Positions 43,169 through 51,751 of a DNA stretch of 64,000 nt are shown here, in pieces; positions within the stretch are counted from its first letter, which is position 1, and each line of letters begins with the position of its first letter. Origin of the DNA: CAIRDP01 sp037138335 (GTDB taxonomy: Bacteria; Bacteroidota; Bacteroidia; Bacteroidales; FEN-979); NCBI GenBank assembly GCA_037138335.1, contig JBAXIO010000018.1, forward strand, positions 1-64,000, in the 5' to 3' direction. Under the pieces are notes generated by a model. It was not told the origin of the DNA and searched no databases. It worked only from the letters and a program-made list of their open reading frames with translations. The translations under genes were made by a program, and so were the position numbers.

Positions 43169-43636
43169 ATGAATTCCGGGTACAAATTATCATCTTCTTC
43201 AAAACCCCTGAAGGTCGGCAAGACTAAACAAGCCAGGCAATCCTTAAAGGAAAGCAGTATCCGTGGGATTGTTGTTCACGGCAAACATTTAGGGAGCAGC
43301 CTTGGTTTCCCCACCGCCAATATTATCCCCCCAAAAGAACATCCGCCGGTAATCCCTAACGGAGTATACCTGGTGAGCGTGATGCTGAGGGAGAAAGAGT
43401 TTTTCGGTTTATGTAATATAGGTTACCGCCCCACAATTGGCGGAACTCATCTTGTTATCGAAGTCAATATTCTTGATTTTTCAGATGATATTTACGGTGA
43501 GGAGATTTCGATCAGGGTCATCAGGGCTATCAGGAAGGAAAAAAAATTCAGAGATCTTGAACAGCTGGTTAACCAGATCAAACTTGATAAGGCGAAGGCA
43601 GTAAAGTTTCTCTCAGCGTTGAATAAGAATGAGTGA
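43169..43636 (+). CDS. Stand-alone riboflavin kinase domain
   Basis: Riboflavin kinase makes FMN from riboflavin. Here only the kinase half of the usual RibF (kinase plus FAD synthetase) is present: RGIVVHGKHLGSSLGFPTANI carries the nucleotide-binding PTAN, then NGVYLVSV, GLCNIGYRPTIGG, and EVNILDFSDDIYGEEISIRV with its acidic residues. About 30 extra residues precede it. The ATG at 43169 is used; a TTG at 43160 overlaps a possible -7 box (TAGCTTTG, 43155-43162). Its tail overlaps the tail of convergent gldH by 24 bases. A full RibF may exist elsewhere. FMN supply could serve flavoproteins of the redox cluster, but that is only proximity. Confidence 0.75.
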   Translation: MNSGYKLSSSSKPLKVGKTKQARQSLKESSIRGIVVHGKHLGSSLGFPTANIIPPKEHPPVIPNGVYLVSVMLREKEFFGLCNIGYRPTIGGTHLVIEVNILDFSDDIYGEEISIRVIRAIRKEKKFRDLEQLVNQIKLDKAKAVKFLSALNKNE

Positions 43637-44098
43637 GGCCCGGTAAATCCCTTCGGTTTCCATCCGTGGATTAAGATTCTCAATCTCAACTTTAAGGATC
43701 CCTTTCCGGGAACAATAGAGGTTCCTTTTAAGGACCAAACGCGTAAGGCAGGTATCACCGTTTAATGTCCCTGTAAATGAACCATTTTTATTCTTAACCT
43801 GCAAAAGGTATTCTTTAATTCGTTCTTCCCCCGAAGGTGTGTCAAGGACCATATTCAAGGGAAACTCATCATAGGCAAATGTTCTTGACAACCGCAGTTC
43901 AAGAACAACATCATAAGATTTTCCCATTTCGTTTATTGGAAATTCATATTTCAGGATATTGTACCTCTGCCAGGATTGCCCCGGGAAGGAAATACTTTTT
44001 TCCGAGGGTTTTTCGTGAATGCACCCCGTCATTAAAATAATTGCGATCAACAACCAATGCAAAAATGGTTTTTTCTGTTCAGAATGATGTTGCGTCAT
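43613..44098 (-). CDS. gldH: Gliding motility lipoprotein GldH
   Basis: A 161-residue lipoprotein with lipobox LMTGC (Cys near 26). The body SFPGQSWQRYNILKYEFPI, then YDVVLELRLSRTFAYDEFPLNMVLDTPSGEERI fits the GldH family (IPR/TIGR gliding motility GldH). GldH is required for gliding in Flavobacterium, but it also occurs in non-gliding Bacteroidota, so it does not prove motility. Its start overlaps the end of the upstream histidine kinase by 20 bases. Its end overlaps the convergent riboflavin kinase gene. Confidence 0.83.
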   Translation of the reverse strand: MTQHHSEQKKPFLHWLLIAIILMTGCIHEKPSEKSISFPGQSWQRYNILKYEFPINEMGKSYDVVLELRLSRTFAYDEFPLNMVLDTPSGEERIKEYLLQVKNKNGSFTGTLNGDTCLTRLVLKRNLYCSRKGILKVEIENLNPRMETEGIYRASLILIQR

Positions 44099-47000
44099 AT
44101 TGAAGCGGGATGGTTATCGTAAAGACTGCTCCGTCTTTTCCTGGTACAAATTTAACATCCCCTCCCATACTTCTGATTATTCCCCTGACAATTGCCAGGC
44201 CTAAACCGGCCCCGCCTGATTTAGTAGTGAAGTTGGGAAGGAAAATCTTTTCTGCAATTTCGTCAGTAATTCCTTTTCCGTTATCTTCTATGCCAATACT
44301 ATACTGATTTTCATGCTTTTGAACTGAAATATTAACAAGGCCTTTTCCCTTTGTACCGATAGCCTGAGTCGCATTGTTCAGGAGATTTGTGAAAATCCTT
44401 ACAATCTGCTTTTTATCTCCATAGATAAAGGCAGATTCTTCGGATGAGGTCAGTACTATTTGAATATTCTCATGGCCAATATACAATGATATCACCGAGT
44501 TTATGATTTCAATGAGATCAAGTTTTTCAGTAAACGGCAGGGGCATTTTAGCGAAATCTGAAAATTCTGTGGCAATAACAGAAAGTGAGTCAATCTGCTC
44601 AGTCATTATCTTCGTAAACCGCTGTAGCCTCAGGTTAAAATCTTCCGCTTTGTCATTCCATACCTTACTCAGATGCTGAACGCTAAGTTTCATTGGCGTC
44701 AGAGGATTCTTTATCTCATGCGCAACCTGTCTTGCCATTTCCCTCCATGCACTCTCCCGTTCCGATTTGGCCAGCTGATCGGCGCTGAATGCCAGTTCGT
44801 CGATCAATCGATTATACTCCTCAACCAGCCGCCCGATTTCATCATGGTTGTTCCAATGGATTTTTTCATTGCGCTTCCCAAGTTTAAAGTCCTCCATCCT
44901 GCTGACCAGTATACCAAGAGGAGCTGAAAGATAACGGGAAATGGCAACCGAGATAAATGCGCTTATCAGGATGAATAAAATGTACAGATTCATAAAGGCA
45001 ATAAGAAAATCATTGATCTCCTTTTTCAGATCTTCCTGCCGGGAGAAAAAGGGTAAATTAACATACGCCAATAACTCATTTTTATCATTATATAACGGGA
45101 AGTAAGCTGAAGAATAATTATACGCTCCAATCTTTTCATCCTGGAAGAAAGCCGACTGTCGGTTCTTTTTAAGATCGGCATAGGCCAGTGGATTTATTCT
45201 TCTCGAGATAAGTCCTTCATCAAAAATCTGGGGCCGGCTCGATAACATCATAAGTCCCGTTGAGGAATACATGTTAACATCGGTATAAAACATGCCCGAC
45301 AGCCGTTGAAGGTCTTCTTCAACCAGGGTATTATCGAGTTTTTCAAGTTTATCCTTATCCCCGTATTTATCCTGCATTTCTGTCATAACCGACAAAGTCC
45401 GTTCACTGAAGGAATCCATGTTTTTTATGTTGTTAAGCCTTATCAGAAAGTACAACAGAAGGCCTCCCAGTATTAGAAAAGAAACAACAATGATGCCTAC
45501 GTTAGCAATTTGAAACCGGTTTTTTAATGTTATAAAAGAAAACTCATGAAACATGTCGGGTTTGAAAACCAGGTTTAACACCAGGGTCAGGAGGGAAAAG
45601 AATATAAAAAGGTAGGATACCGGAGATATCAGTTCAAGAAAGCCATCGTTCTTCTTGCTTAACACAAGAATTCTTGATTTGTCCATTTTGTATTTGTAAT
45701 GATCCGTTCCTCCCGATGTAAAGAAGGTACTGTAAGCTGAAGAATTCACAAGGTCATTATACCTCATGGGATAAGAAAATTTACCTGTTTTATAAACCAG
45801 CGCCCCTCCCTGGTACATTGCATAAGAGTAGTTACTGAGGTCAGGTAAATTCATAATCCTCCTGTCGATAAGCAATTCAGGATAGCCCAAATCCTTGACA
45901 GGGGTTTTTGCGTTAAATTCAATATAGATCTTTCCTGCCGGCAATTTACTTCCGCCAGTCGAATCTATTGGTCCGAGCACAGCCAGGTATGTCTCTATTC
46001 CGGTACCATAATCAATAAAAAACAAGTTTGGGTTTGCAGTTCTTTCGCCAGCTTTTAAACAAACCTGGTGAAAATATTGTTCGCAATCATAAACATATCC
46101 CCTTGGCTGGATCCTTAACATTTTACCGGGAGAACAAACCGTTATCTGTATGGTGAATCTGTTCCAGTAATCCCTGATATAATTCGTCTTGATATATTTT
46201 ACCAGGGCCTCTTCCTGTGTGGCCTCGTAATCCCTGACCATTGAGTGGATTGTTGAATCATTCAGCAGCTTCCTCTCCAATGAATTGTAAAGAAGTTCAG
46301 TAACAGGGTTCTTTTCCGTTGCCAGCTTAAGCGCAATAAGTTTTCGTTCCTCCCTTTCCCTGTTATAATTGGCATTGTTTAACACAACCGAAACAAGTAA
46401 TGCCATCCAGACCACGGGTAATATAATATTCTTAAACGGGCTGCTCCCCGGTTTTTCTATGAAAAAAAACAAAAGCACAAATAGAAAAACTGCGAAGAGC
46501 GTTGCAAGGATAATGGCCATGGCGATGTCCCACCAGTACAGGTTCAATATAAGATCTCCCGCGGCGGCAAAGGCAATAACAAGTATCCTGGCGCGGGGAC
46601 TGCCGAAACCTGTGAAAGACCCTGCAGTTTTTGAAAACAGGTAAAAGCTTAATGAAAGACAATAAACGATAATCAGGCCCGTAAGACTCTGGGGCCCGAT
46701 TTTCGAGATGTCCTTCAGGTCCATTGAAAAAGAAGAATTATTTACAAGATCAACCAGCCTTAGACAAAGAATAATATATATTGCTAAAATGAATGCAACA
46801 GCTGCCGCCGACTTAAACAATATACTCCCATGCCGCAGCCCTGAAAATGATCTTTCTCTGAACAACTTGCGAAATGCTACATAGGCGATCATCACGGCAA
46901 TAAGGCTATTTAACAAATAATCACCGGCTGATGGCAGGAGTGCTGAAGAAGAATAATACAAGGGTGAAAAGAAAGTTGTAGTATACAGGACATGCGGAAA

Positions 47001-47798
47001 ATTTAAAAAGCCCTGAAGGATCCGAATTAACATCACACCTGCTGCAAAGAAAACTACGAAAAGCAGCGGCCTGTTTTTAAACCATCCAACGAATGAACAG
47101 GAATAATAGATAGCCAGGTAAAACGAAAATATGGATAAAAAGAAAAGCAAGCAGAGCAACACGATCCAATTGTCATATGAAGGTACAAAGCCTGAAAAAT
47201 CGAGTGAAAACAAAGGCCTGCCTTCCTGGGAAAACACCTCATTCCCCTTTTTTGCCGGTGTTATTCCGAGTCCGCCCGGAGCATTGAAATCGTTTTGAAA
47301 TGAATTTTCAATGTATTCATTTTCGAAGGAGTACTCATGTTTTACAAGGATCAGTCCGACTGTTTTGGTATTTCCGGTTTTATTAATAATAATATAATAC
47401 CAGCCATTGGCTAATTTTTGCAAACAGTCTTCATTACCTAACTGAGAATTTGATAATTCGTCAACAGAATTATCCGACCAATAAACCAGGTGATCGTTTT
47501 CATAATATTGAATGGCGAACCCCTCATTTGGAATATCGGGAATATGTTTTTCATGATTTCGAAATTCCAAAGATTGCTCAAGGTCCTTATTCTTATATGT
47601 AAATAATTTTAATGTCTTTTTTACCTGGAGTTCTTTTTTCAAAATCACCTGCTGCACCCTTGAAGTGATTTTTTCCTGGCTATTTCTTTTTTTCAGATAA
47701 AATTCGGTCGAGATAAGGCTAATTAAAAAAATAACCGCCAAAAGGAAGGGAATAATCGTATAAAGAATTGACTTTCTGTCAGATAAAATAGGCTTCAT
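44079..47798 (-). CDS. Very large membrane sensor histidine kinase
   Basis: 1239 residues, much longer than a typical kinase. One N-terminal helix (about 10-32) is followed by a periplasmic loop (to about 200), a cluster of about ten membrane helices (about 200-475), a second extracytoplasmic region (about 480-725), further helices around 745 and 790-815, another periplasmic domain (about 815-940), a helix and HAMP (about 940-1000), a HisKA domain with ARQVAHEIKNPLTP (His1027), and a HATPase with NLLNNATQAIG, EDNGKGI and GAGLGLAIVRGI. The layout resembles NtrY-like kinases of Bacteroidota. It has no response regulator next to it. It is cotranscribed with gldH, with a 20-base overlap. Confidence 0.88.
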   Translation of the reverse strand: MKPILSDRKSILYTIIPFLLAVIFLISLISTEFYLKKRNSQEKITSRVQQVILKKELQVKKTLKLFTYKNKDLEQSLEFRNHEKHIPDIPNEGFAIQYYENDHLVYWSDNSVDELSNSQLGNEDCLQKLANGWYYIIINKTGNTKTVGLILVKHEYSFENEYIENSFQNDFNAPGGLGITPAKKGNEVFSQEGRPLFSLDFSGFVPSYDNWIVLLCLLFFLSIFSFYLAIYYSCSFVGWFKNRPLLFVVFFAAGVMLIRILQGFLNFPHVLYTTTFFSPLYYSSSALLPSAGDYLLNSLIAVMIAYVAFRKLFRERSFSGLRHGSILFKSAAAVAFILAIYIILCLRLVDLVNNSSFSMDLKDISKIGPQSLTGLIIVYCLSLSFYLFSKTAGSFTGFGSPRARILVIAFAAAGDLILNLYWWDIAMAIILATLFAVFLFVLLFFFIEKPGSSPFKNIILPVVWMALLVSVVLNNANYNREREERKLIALKLATEKNPVTELLYNSLERKLLNDSTIHSMVRDYEATQEEALVKYIKTNYIRDYWNRFTIQITVCSPGKMLRIQPRGYVYDCEQYFHQVCLKAGERTANPNLFFIDYGTGIETYLAVLGPIDSTGGSKLPAGKIYIEFNAKTPVKDLGYPELLIDRRIMNLPDLSNYSYAMYQGGALVYKTGKFSYPMRYNDLVNSSAYSTFFTSGGTDHYKYKMDKSRILVLSKKNDGFLELISPVSYLFIFFSLLTLVLNLVFKPDMFHEFSFITLKNRFQIANVGIIVVSFLILGGLLLYFLIRLNNIKNMDSFSERTLSVMTEMQDKYGDKDKLEKLDNTLVEEDLQRLSGMFYTDVNMYSSTGLMMLSSRPQIFDEGLISRRINPLAYADLKKNRQSAFFQDEKIGAYNYSSAYFPLYNDKNELLAYVNLPFFSRQEDLKKEINDFLIAFMNLYILFILISAFISVAISRYLSAPLGILVSRMEDFKLGKRNEKIHWNNHDEIGRLVEEYNRLIDELAFSADQLAKSERESAWREMARQVAHEIKNPLTPMKLSVQHLSKVWNDKAEDFNLRLQRFTKIMTEQIDSLSVIATEFSDFAKMPLPFTEKLDLIEIINSVISLYIGHENIQIVLTSSEESAFIYGDKKQIVRIFTNLLNNATQAIGTKGKGLVNISVQKHENQYSIGIEDNGKGITDEIAEKIFLPNFTTKSGGAGLGLAIVRGIIRSMGGDVKFVPGKDGAVFTITIPLQYDATSF

Positions 47799-47878
47799 TA
47801 GGCTGTCTATAAAACGTTATTTTCCCCCGGAGGGGATATTGCCCCAGAAAGGATTATCGTTTGTCTGTGAGCTTAAAA

Positions 47879-48769
47879 TTAAGAAATTTCCGGGTATAGG
47901 ATGTATATATGGCTGGAATATCCCGTTTCCGGATTTTTGGCTTTACTATTCGAAATTGCGCCGTTCACAAATGCCCTGGATAAATTGCTTTTCCTGCTTT
48001 TATATTTTTCACTAAGTAATGAAATATAAAATGAATCGAGGATCTGAGGGAGAGTTTTCACAATTTTCATTTGATGCAGTCGGGCGAAATACTGAAAAGA
48101 TGTTTTATTGAAATGGTAAAGATGTCTCGGAAGGTCATATGCTGCCCAAAATTTCCCATACTTTAACGCATCCCATGAATTACAATTAGGCAATGCAATA
48201 ATCAATACCCCCCCGGGCGCTAAGAATTTATTTATTGCCTCCATGCTTTCATTCAAATCATGAATATGCTCTAATACATGCCATAAGGTGATACAATCGA
48301 ACTTCAGGTTCTTAGGAGCAAAATCGGTAATCTTTTCCCTCACATCAAGACTATAATTTGCAGCCGCAGCTTCCCTGGGCTTTCTGTTTAATTCTACCCC
48401 GAAGGCATTAAGTTTTTGCTCCTTACAGTAATTGAGAAACTCCCCTGTGCCGCAACCGATATCCAGAATGTTCTTTCCTTTTATAAACCTGTTTACAACT
48501 GAGAATTTTTTCTTCAGCATAAATTTCCTGGCATAAGTATAAACCAGGGTAAGGAGCTCTTTTTTGCTTGTATCGTGGGAGATGTATTCTGTTGAATCAT
48601 AGTACCTGATGCTGTTTTGGATATCAGGCCTGGGATTGGTAAATCTGAGCCCGCAATTATTACATTCAGCAATTTCAAATTCTTCCTGTGAAAGAAAATA
48701 ATCCTGGCTTTTAAGGGATAATTTTAGCCAAGTTGAGTTGCATGACGGGCAATTATTTAATAATTCCAT
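47879..48769 (-). CDS. Class I SAM-dependent methyltransferase with N-terminal zinc ribbon
   Basis: A 296-residue enzyme. The first 40 residues have two CxxC pairs (NCPSCNS, then ECNNCGL), a zinc ribbon. The SAM fold follows: NILDIGCGTGEFLNYCKE (motif I), FGVELNRKPREAAAA, and ITLWHVLEHIHDLNESMEAINKFLAPGGVLIIALPN. This type often acts on sugars, lipids or small molecules in surface-polymer pathways. Target unknown. It lies 27 bases after mnmG on the same strand, and that short gap contains a parS-like site. Confidence 0.83.
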   Translation of the reverse strand: MELLNNCPSCNSTWLKLSLKSQDYFLSQEEFEIAECNNCGLRFTNPRPDIQNSIRYYDSTEYISHDTSKKELLTLVYTYARKFMLKKKFSVVNRFIKGKNILDIGCGTGEFLNYCKEQKLNAFGVELNRKPREAAAANYSLDVREKITDFAPKNLKFDCITLWHVLEHIHDLNESMEAINKFLAPGGVLIIALPNCNSWDALKYGKFWAAYDLPRHLYHFNKTSFQYFARLHQMKIVKTLPQILDSFYISLLSEKYKSRKSNLSRAFVNGAISNSKAKNPETGYSSHIYILYPEIS

Positions 48770-48775
48770 AGTTAC

Positions 48776-48791
48776 AGTTCCACGTGAAACA
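48776..48791. promoter_or_regulatory. parS: parS-like ParB-binding site
   Basis: AGTTCCACGTGAAACA differs from the conserved bacterial parS TGTTnCACGTGAAACA only at its first base. It fills the gap between mnmG and the methyltransferase gene. Confidence 0.75.
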
Positions 48792-48795
48792 ATGT

Positions 48796-50661
48796 CTATT
48801 TTCGTAAAAATACAATGAGAACAGAAACATCCGATGGGGAAACACCACTTATCCTTGATGCCTGTCCAATAGTTTCTGGTTTAATTTTCGACAATTTCTC
48901 CCTGGCTTCCAATGAAAGTGAGAGTATTGTGTTGTAATTGATTTTCTTTGGAATTACCAAATCTTCAAATTTCCCCAGTTTTTCTGCAACTTCTTTTTCT
49001 TTTTCTATATATGATTTGTATTTAATAAGCAGCTCGGCTTCTTCAACTTCTTCAACAACGACATCTCCAAAAGTGTCAATCAGATTACCGATTTTTTTTA
49101 CATCCCGGTAAAGATCCATCAATTTTATCTGGGGCCTTTGTATTATTGTTTCAATTTTATTCTTTTGCCTGATTGCCGATAATTCACGCCCCCGTAAATA
49201 GGGATTAATCTCTTCCGGAGTAATCGATTCTTTCTTTAATGCTTTTTCAATCTGCCTTATTTTTTCATATTTCTTATTCACACGGCTCAACCTGGATTCA
49301 TCAGCCAATCCGATATTAAAGGACCTTTCGGTCAACCTGTAATCAGCATTATCCTGCCTTAATAATATCCTGTATTCCGCCCTTGAAGTAAACATGCGAT
49401 AAGGTTCCTCAGTTCCTTTTGTTATAAGGTCATCGATAAGCACTCCTATGTATGCCTCTGATCTTTTTAAAACTAATGAGGCTTCCTTTCTTACTTTTAA
49501 ATGCGCGTTTATTCCTGCCATAAAACCTTGCGCCGCAGCCTCCTCATATCCTGTTGTACCGTTAATCTGTCCTGCTAAAAACAGATTTTCCACGGCCTTT
49601 GTCTCAAGATTAAAATTCAATTGAGAGGGGGGGAAATAATCATATTCTATTGCATACCCGGGCCTGAAAAACTTTGCATTTTTAAACCCGGCAACTTTCC
49701 GTAAAGCCCGGAACTGAATTTCTTCGGGCAATGATGATGAAAACCCGTTAACATAATATTCGATCGTATTCCAGCCCTCCGGTTCAATAAATAGCTGATG
49801 CTGCTCCTTCGTGGAAAATCTTTCAATTTTATCTTCAATTGACGGACAATATCGCGGCCCCCTTCCTTTTATCCTACCGGTAAAAAGCGGTGAGCTCCCA
49901 AAACCTTCCTTCAGGATATCGTGGACTTCAGGGCTTGTATAGGTCAGAAAACAGCTTTTTTGTTTTAGCAATTTCTTTGTTTCGGTATAAGAAAACTTCC
50001 CGGGGATCTCATCACCTTTCTGTTCTGTCATTTTTGAAAAGTCAAGGGTTCTGCCATCCACTCTTGCAGGTGTCCCGGTTTTCATCCTACTTGACTTTAT
50101 CCCGATCCCGTTAAGGTTTTCTGTTAGATCCCTTGCAGGTCTCTCCCCTATCCTGCCCCCCGACAATTGCTTTGTTCCTATATGAATAAGCCCGTTCAAA
50201 AAGGTTCCATTAGAGAGCACAACTGTCTTTGAAAAAAATTCCAAACCCAATTGTGTTTTTACTCCAATTGCCTTACTGCCCTTAACAATTACTGATGTCA
50301 CGGCGTCCTGCCAGAAATCAAGGTTCTTCAATCCTTCCAGGATCGATCTCCACTCAATAGAAAACAACACCCTGTCATTCTGTGCCCTGGGGCTCCACAT
50401 GGCCGGACCTTTTGATAAATTCAGCATCCTGAATTGTATCATTGTATTGTCACTTACAATGCCGGTATACCCGCCCATCGCATCGATCTCCCGAACAATC
50501 TGTCCTTTTGCTACGCCACCGATTGAAGGATTACATGACATCTGTGCCAAATTAGTCATGCTCATAGTAATTAAAAGGACCTTGGAGCCCATATTGGCAG
50601 CAGCGGCAGCAGCCTCGCATCCTGCATGGCCCCCACCTACAACAATAACATCATATTTCAT
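48796..50661 (-). CDS. mnmG: tRNA uridine-5-carboxymethylaminomethyl modification enzyme MnmG
   Basis: MnmG (GidA) acts with MnmE to add a carboxymethylaminomethyl group to U34 of certain tRNAs, using FAD, NADH and a folate. The ATG at 50661 gives the normal N-terminus MKYDVIVVGGGHAGCEAAAAAANMG, with the FAD-binding GGGHAGCEAA; the longer frame to 50706 is not conserved. Further blocks: NPSIGGVAKGQIVREIDAMGG, KTGTPARVDGRTLDFSKM and LAGQINGTTGYEEAAAQG. The length of 621 residues is normal. In many bacteria this gene is near the chromosome origin. Here parS-like sites flank it on both sides, which supports that position. Confidence 0.95.
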   Translation of the reverse strand: MKYDVIVVGGGHAGCEAAAAAANMGSKVLLITMSMTNLAQMSCNPSIGGVAKGQIVREIDAMGGYTGIVSDNTMIQFRMLNLSKGPAMWSPRAQNDRVLFSIEWRSILEGLKNLDFWQDAVTSVIVKGSKAIGVKTQLGLEFFSKTVVLSNGTFLNGLIHIGTKQLSGGRIGERPARDLTENLNGIGIKSSRMKTGTPARVDGRTLDFSKMTEQKGDEIPGKFSYTETKKLLKQKSCFLTYTSPEVHDILKEGFGSSPLFTGRIKGRGPRYCPSIEDKIERFSTKEQHQLFIEPEGWNTIEYYVNGFSSSLPEEIQFRALRKVAGFKNAKFFRPGYAIEYDYFPPSQLNFNLETKAVENLFLAGQINGTTGYEEAAAQGFMAGINAHLKVRKEASLVLKRSEAYIGVLIDDLITKGTEEPYRMFTSRAEYRILLRQDNADYRLTERSFNIGLADESRLSRVNKKYEKIRQIEKALKKESITPEEINPYLRGRELSAIRQKNKIETIIQRPQIKLMDLYRDVKKIGNLIDTFGDVVVEEVEEAELLIKYKSYIEKEKEVAEKLGKFEDLVIPKKINYNTILSLSLEAREKLSKIKPETIGQASRISGVSPSDVSVLIVFLRK

Positions 50662-50709
50662 TGAATTTCCCAACCCCACTTTTGCCTTTCTGGAAAAAAT
50701 ATTCATTTA

Positions 50710-50725
50710 TGTTTCACGTGAAACA
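50710..50725. promoter_or_regulatory. parS: Perfect parS site
   Basis: TGTTTCACGTGAAACA is an exact match to the conserved parS consensus TGTTnCACGTGAAACA and a perfect 16-bp palindrome. It lies 49 bases upstream of the mnmG start. Confidence 0.85.
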
Positions 50726-50786
50726 TATACTTTGTACATAAATTAATACCGGTTAAATTTACATCCAACACCTCTGCTAAAATAAA

Positions 50787-50818
50787 ACCGCGTTGAATAA
50801 AAAAATGATCAACGCGGT
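50787..50818 (-). terminator. Terminator of ybeY
   Basis: On the minus strand ACCGCGTTGA and TCAACGCGGT form a perfect 10-bp stem with a 12-base loop, followed by TTTTATTTT. It lies 20 bases after the ybeY stop, so mnmG must have its own promoter near the parS site. Confidence 0.78.
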
Positions 50819-50837
50819 GACAACTGGTAACAAAACA

Positions 50838-51269
50838 TTAACAATCAGCGTATTTGCTTAAATATTTATTTTCAAGCCTGGTCATCCTTCGTTTTTCATT
50901 GCTTGAAGTGTCATCATATCCCATCAAATGTAATACCCCATGAATTAGTACCCTTCTTAATTCATTTTCAAAACCCACCTTGTATTTTTCAGCATTTTCA
51001 TTCACTCTTTCAATGCTGATATAAACATCTCCACTGATTATCAGCTCCTCCTCTGATAGGGAAAAGGTAATAATATCCGTGTATGTATTCGTATTTAAAT
51101 ATTTTAAATTAAATTTCAATAAATTCTCATCGTTTGTCAAAATAAAGTTTATCTCCCCTGTAATGCATCCTTCTTCGTGAACAACAGTTTCTATCCATTT
51201 ACGAATCCTGATCCTGTCCCTGACAAGAAATTTGCATCCATGACTGAAAAACTGAATATTCTTATTCAT
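50838..51269 (-). CDS. ybeY: rRNA maturation RNase YbeY
   Basis: YbeY is a zinc-dependent endoribonuclease for 16S rRNA 3'-end maturation and ribosome quality control. The zinc motif is HGVLHLMGYDD; the third His of the usual HGxLHLxGYDH is Asp here, as is common in Bacteroidota members. The earlier NYLNTNTYTDIITFSLSEEELIISGDVYIS-like segment (residues about 55-85) matches the family TDVLSF region. The length of 143 residues is normal. The start overlaps the end of the RsbW-like gene by eight bases. Confidence 0.9.
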   Translation of the reverse strand: MNKNIQFFSHGCKFLVRDRIRIRKWIETVVHEEGCITGEINFILTNDENLLKFNLKYLNTNTYTDIITFSLSEEELIISGDVYISIERVNENAEKYKVGFENELRRVLIHGVLHLMGYDDTSSNEKRRMTRLENKYLSKYADC

Positions 51270-51750
51270 TGTCTTTCTTCACAGCTGTTGATTTTTTTAC
51301 CCAGTAATCCTTAAGCTGATTGATCCTTAAAAGCGATTTCTCATAATTCATACTGGATACATAGAAAGTTAACGTAATTGATTCGCCCTTTACTGAGATC
51401 GTCACTTCGTCGGCCAGGGCCTTTATAATAAATATTTCTCTCCTGAGCTTATGCTTTCTCACTTCCTGCTCCAGGAAATGTTCGTTCTCACTGGAAAGGT
51501 CAGGTCCGTCAAATTTCAATTTAAAGGTAAACCCTTTGATGGTTTTTTGAAAAGTGACAATCAGTGAAGATTCCTTTTCCTCACCTGAAATCGAAATCAG
51601 AATATTGGCCGCTTCGGTAGAAGCCAGTAAAATGTTCCCGAAATATTCATTATTGATATTATGGTAATCGCAGATTTCCTCAATAAACCTCTCGATCTTA
51701 TAAACTTCTTTCTTACCGCTTATGGTGATCTCCCTGTAATCGTTTTTCAT
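51262..51750 (-). CDS. RsbW-like HATPase-fold protein, degenerate
   Basis: A 162-residue protein resembling the anti-sigma kinase fold (HATPase_c). The N-box region reads LLASTEAANILISISG, with Glu and Asn but not the usual E-x-x-x-N plus A-x-H/Y; FDGPDLSS sits where the D-x-G motif should be; the C-terminal IIKALADEVTISVKGESITLTFYV is typical. It may no longer bind ATP well. No partner anti-anti-sigma or sigma gene is close. It starts directly at the end of the DUF4175 gene and overlaps ybeY by eight bases, a tight three-gene unit. Confidence 0.68.
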   Translation of the reverse strand: MKNDYREITISGKKEVYKIERFIEEICDYHNINNEYFGNILLASTEAANILISISGEEKESSLIVTFQKTIKGFTFKLKFDGPDLSSENEHFLEQEVRKHKLRREIFIIKALADEVTISVKGESITLTFYVSSMNYEKSLLRINQLKDYWVKKSTAVKKDNE

Positions 51751-51751
51751 A

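Noticed and set aside
50662..50706. Upstream extension of MnmG to 50706
   Set aside because: The conserved family N-terminus begins at 50661 and the extra 15 residues are not typical.
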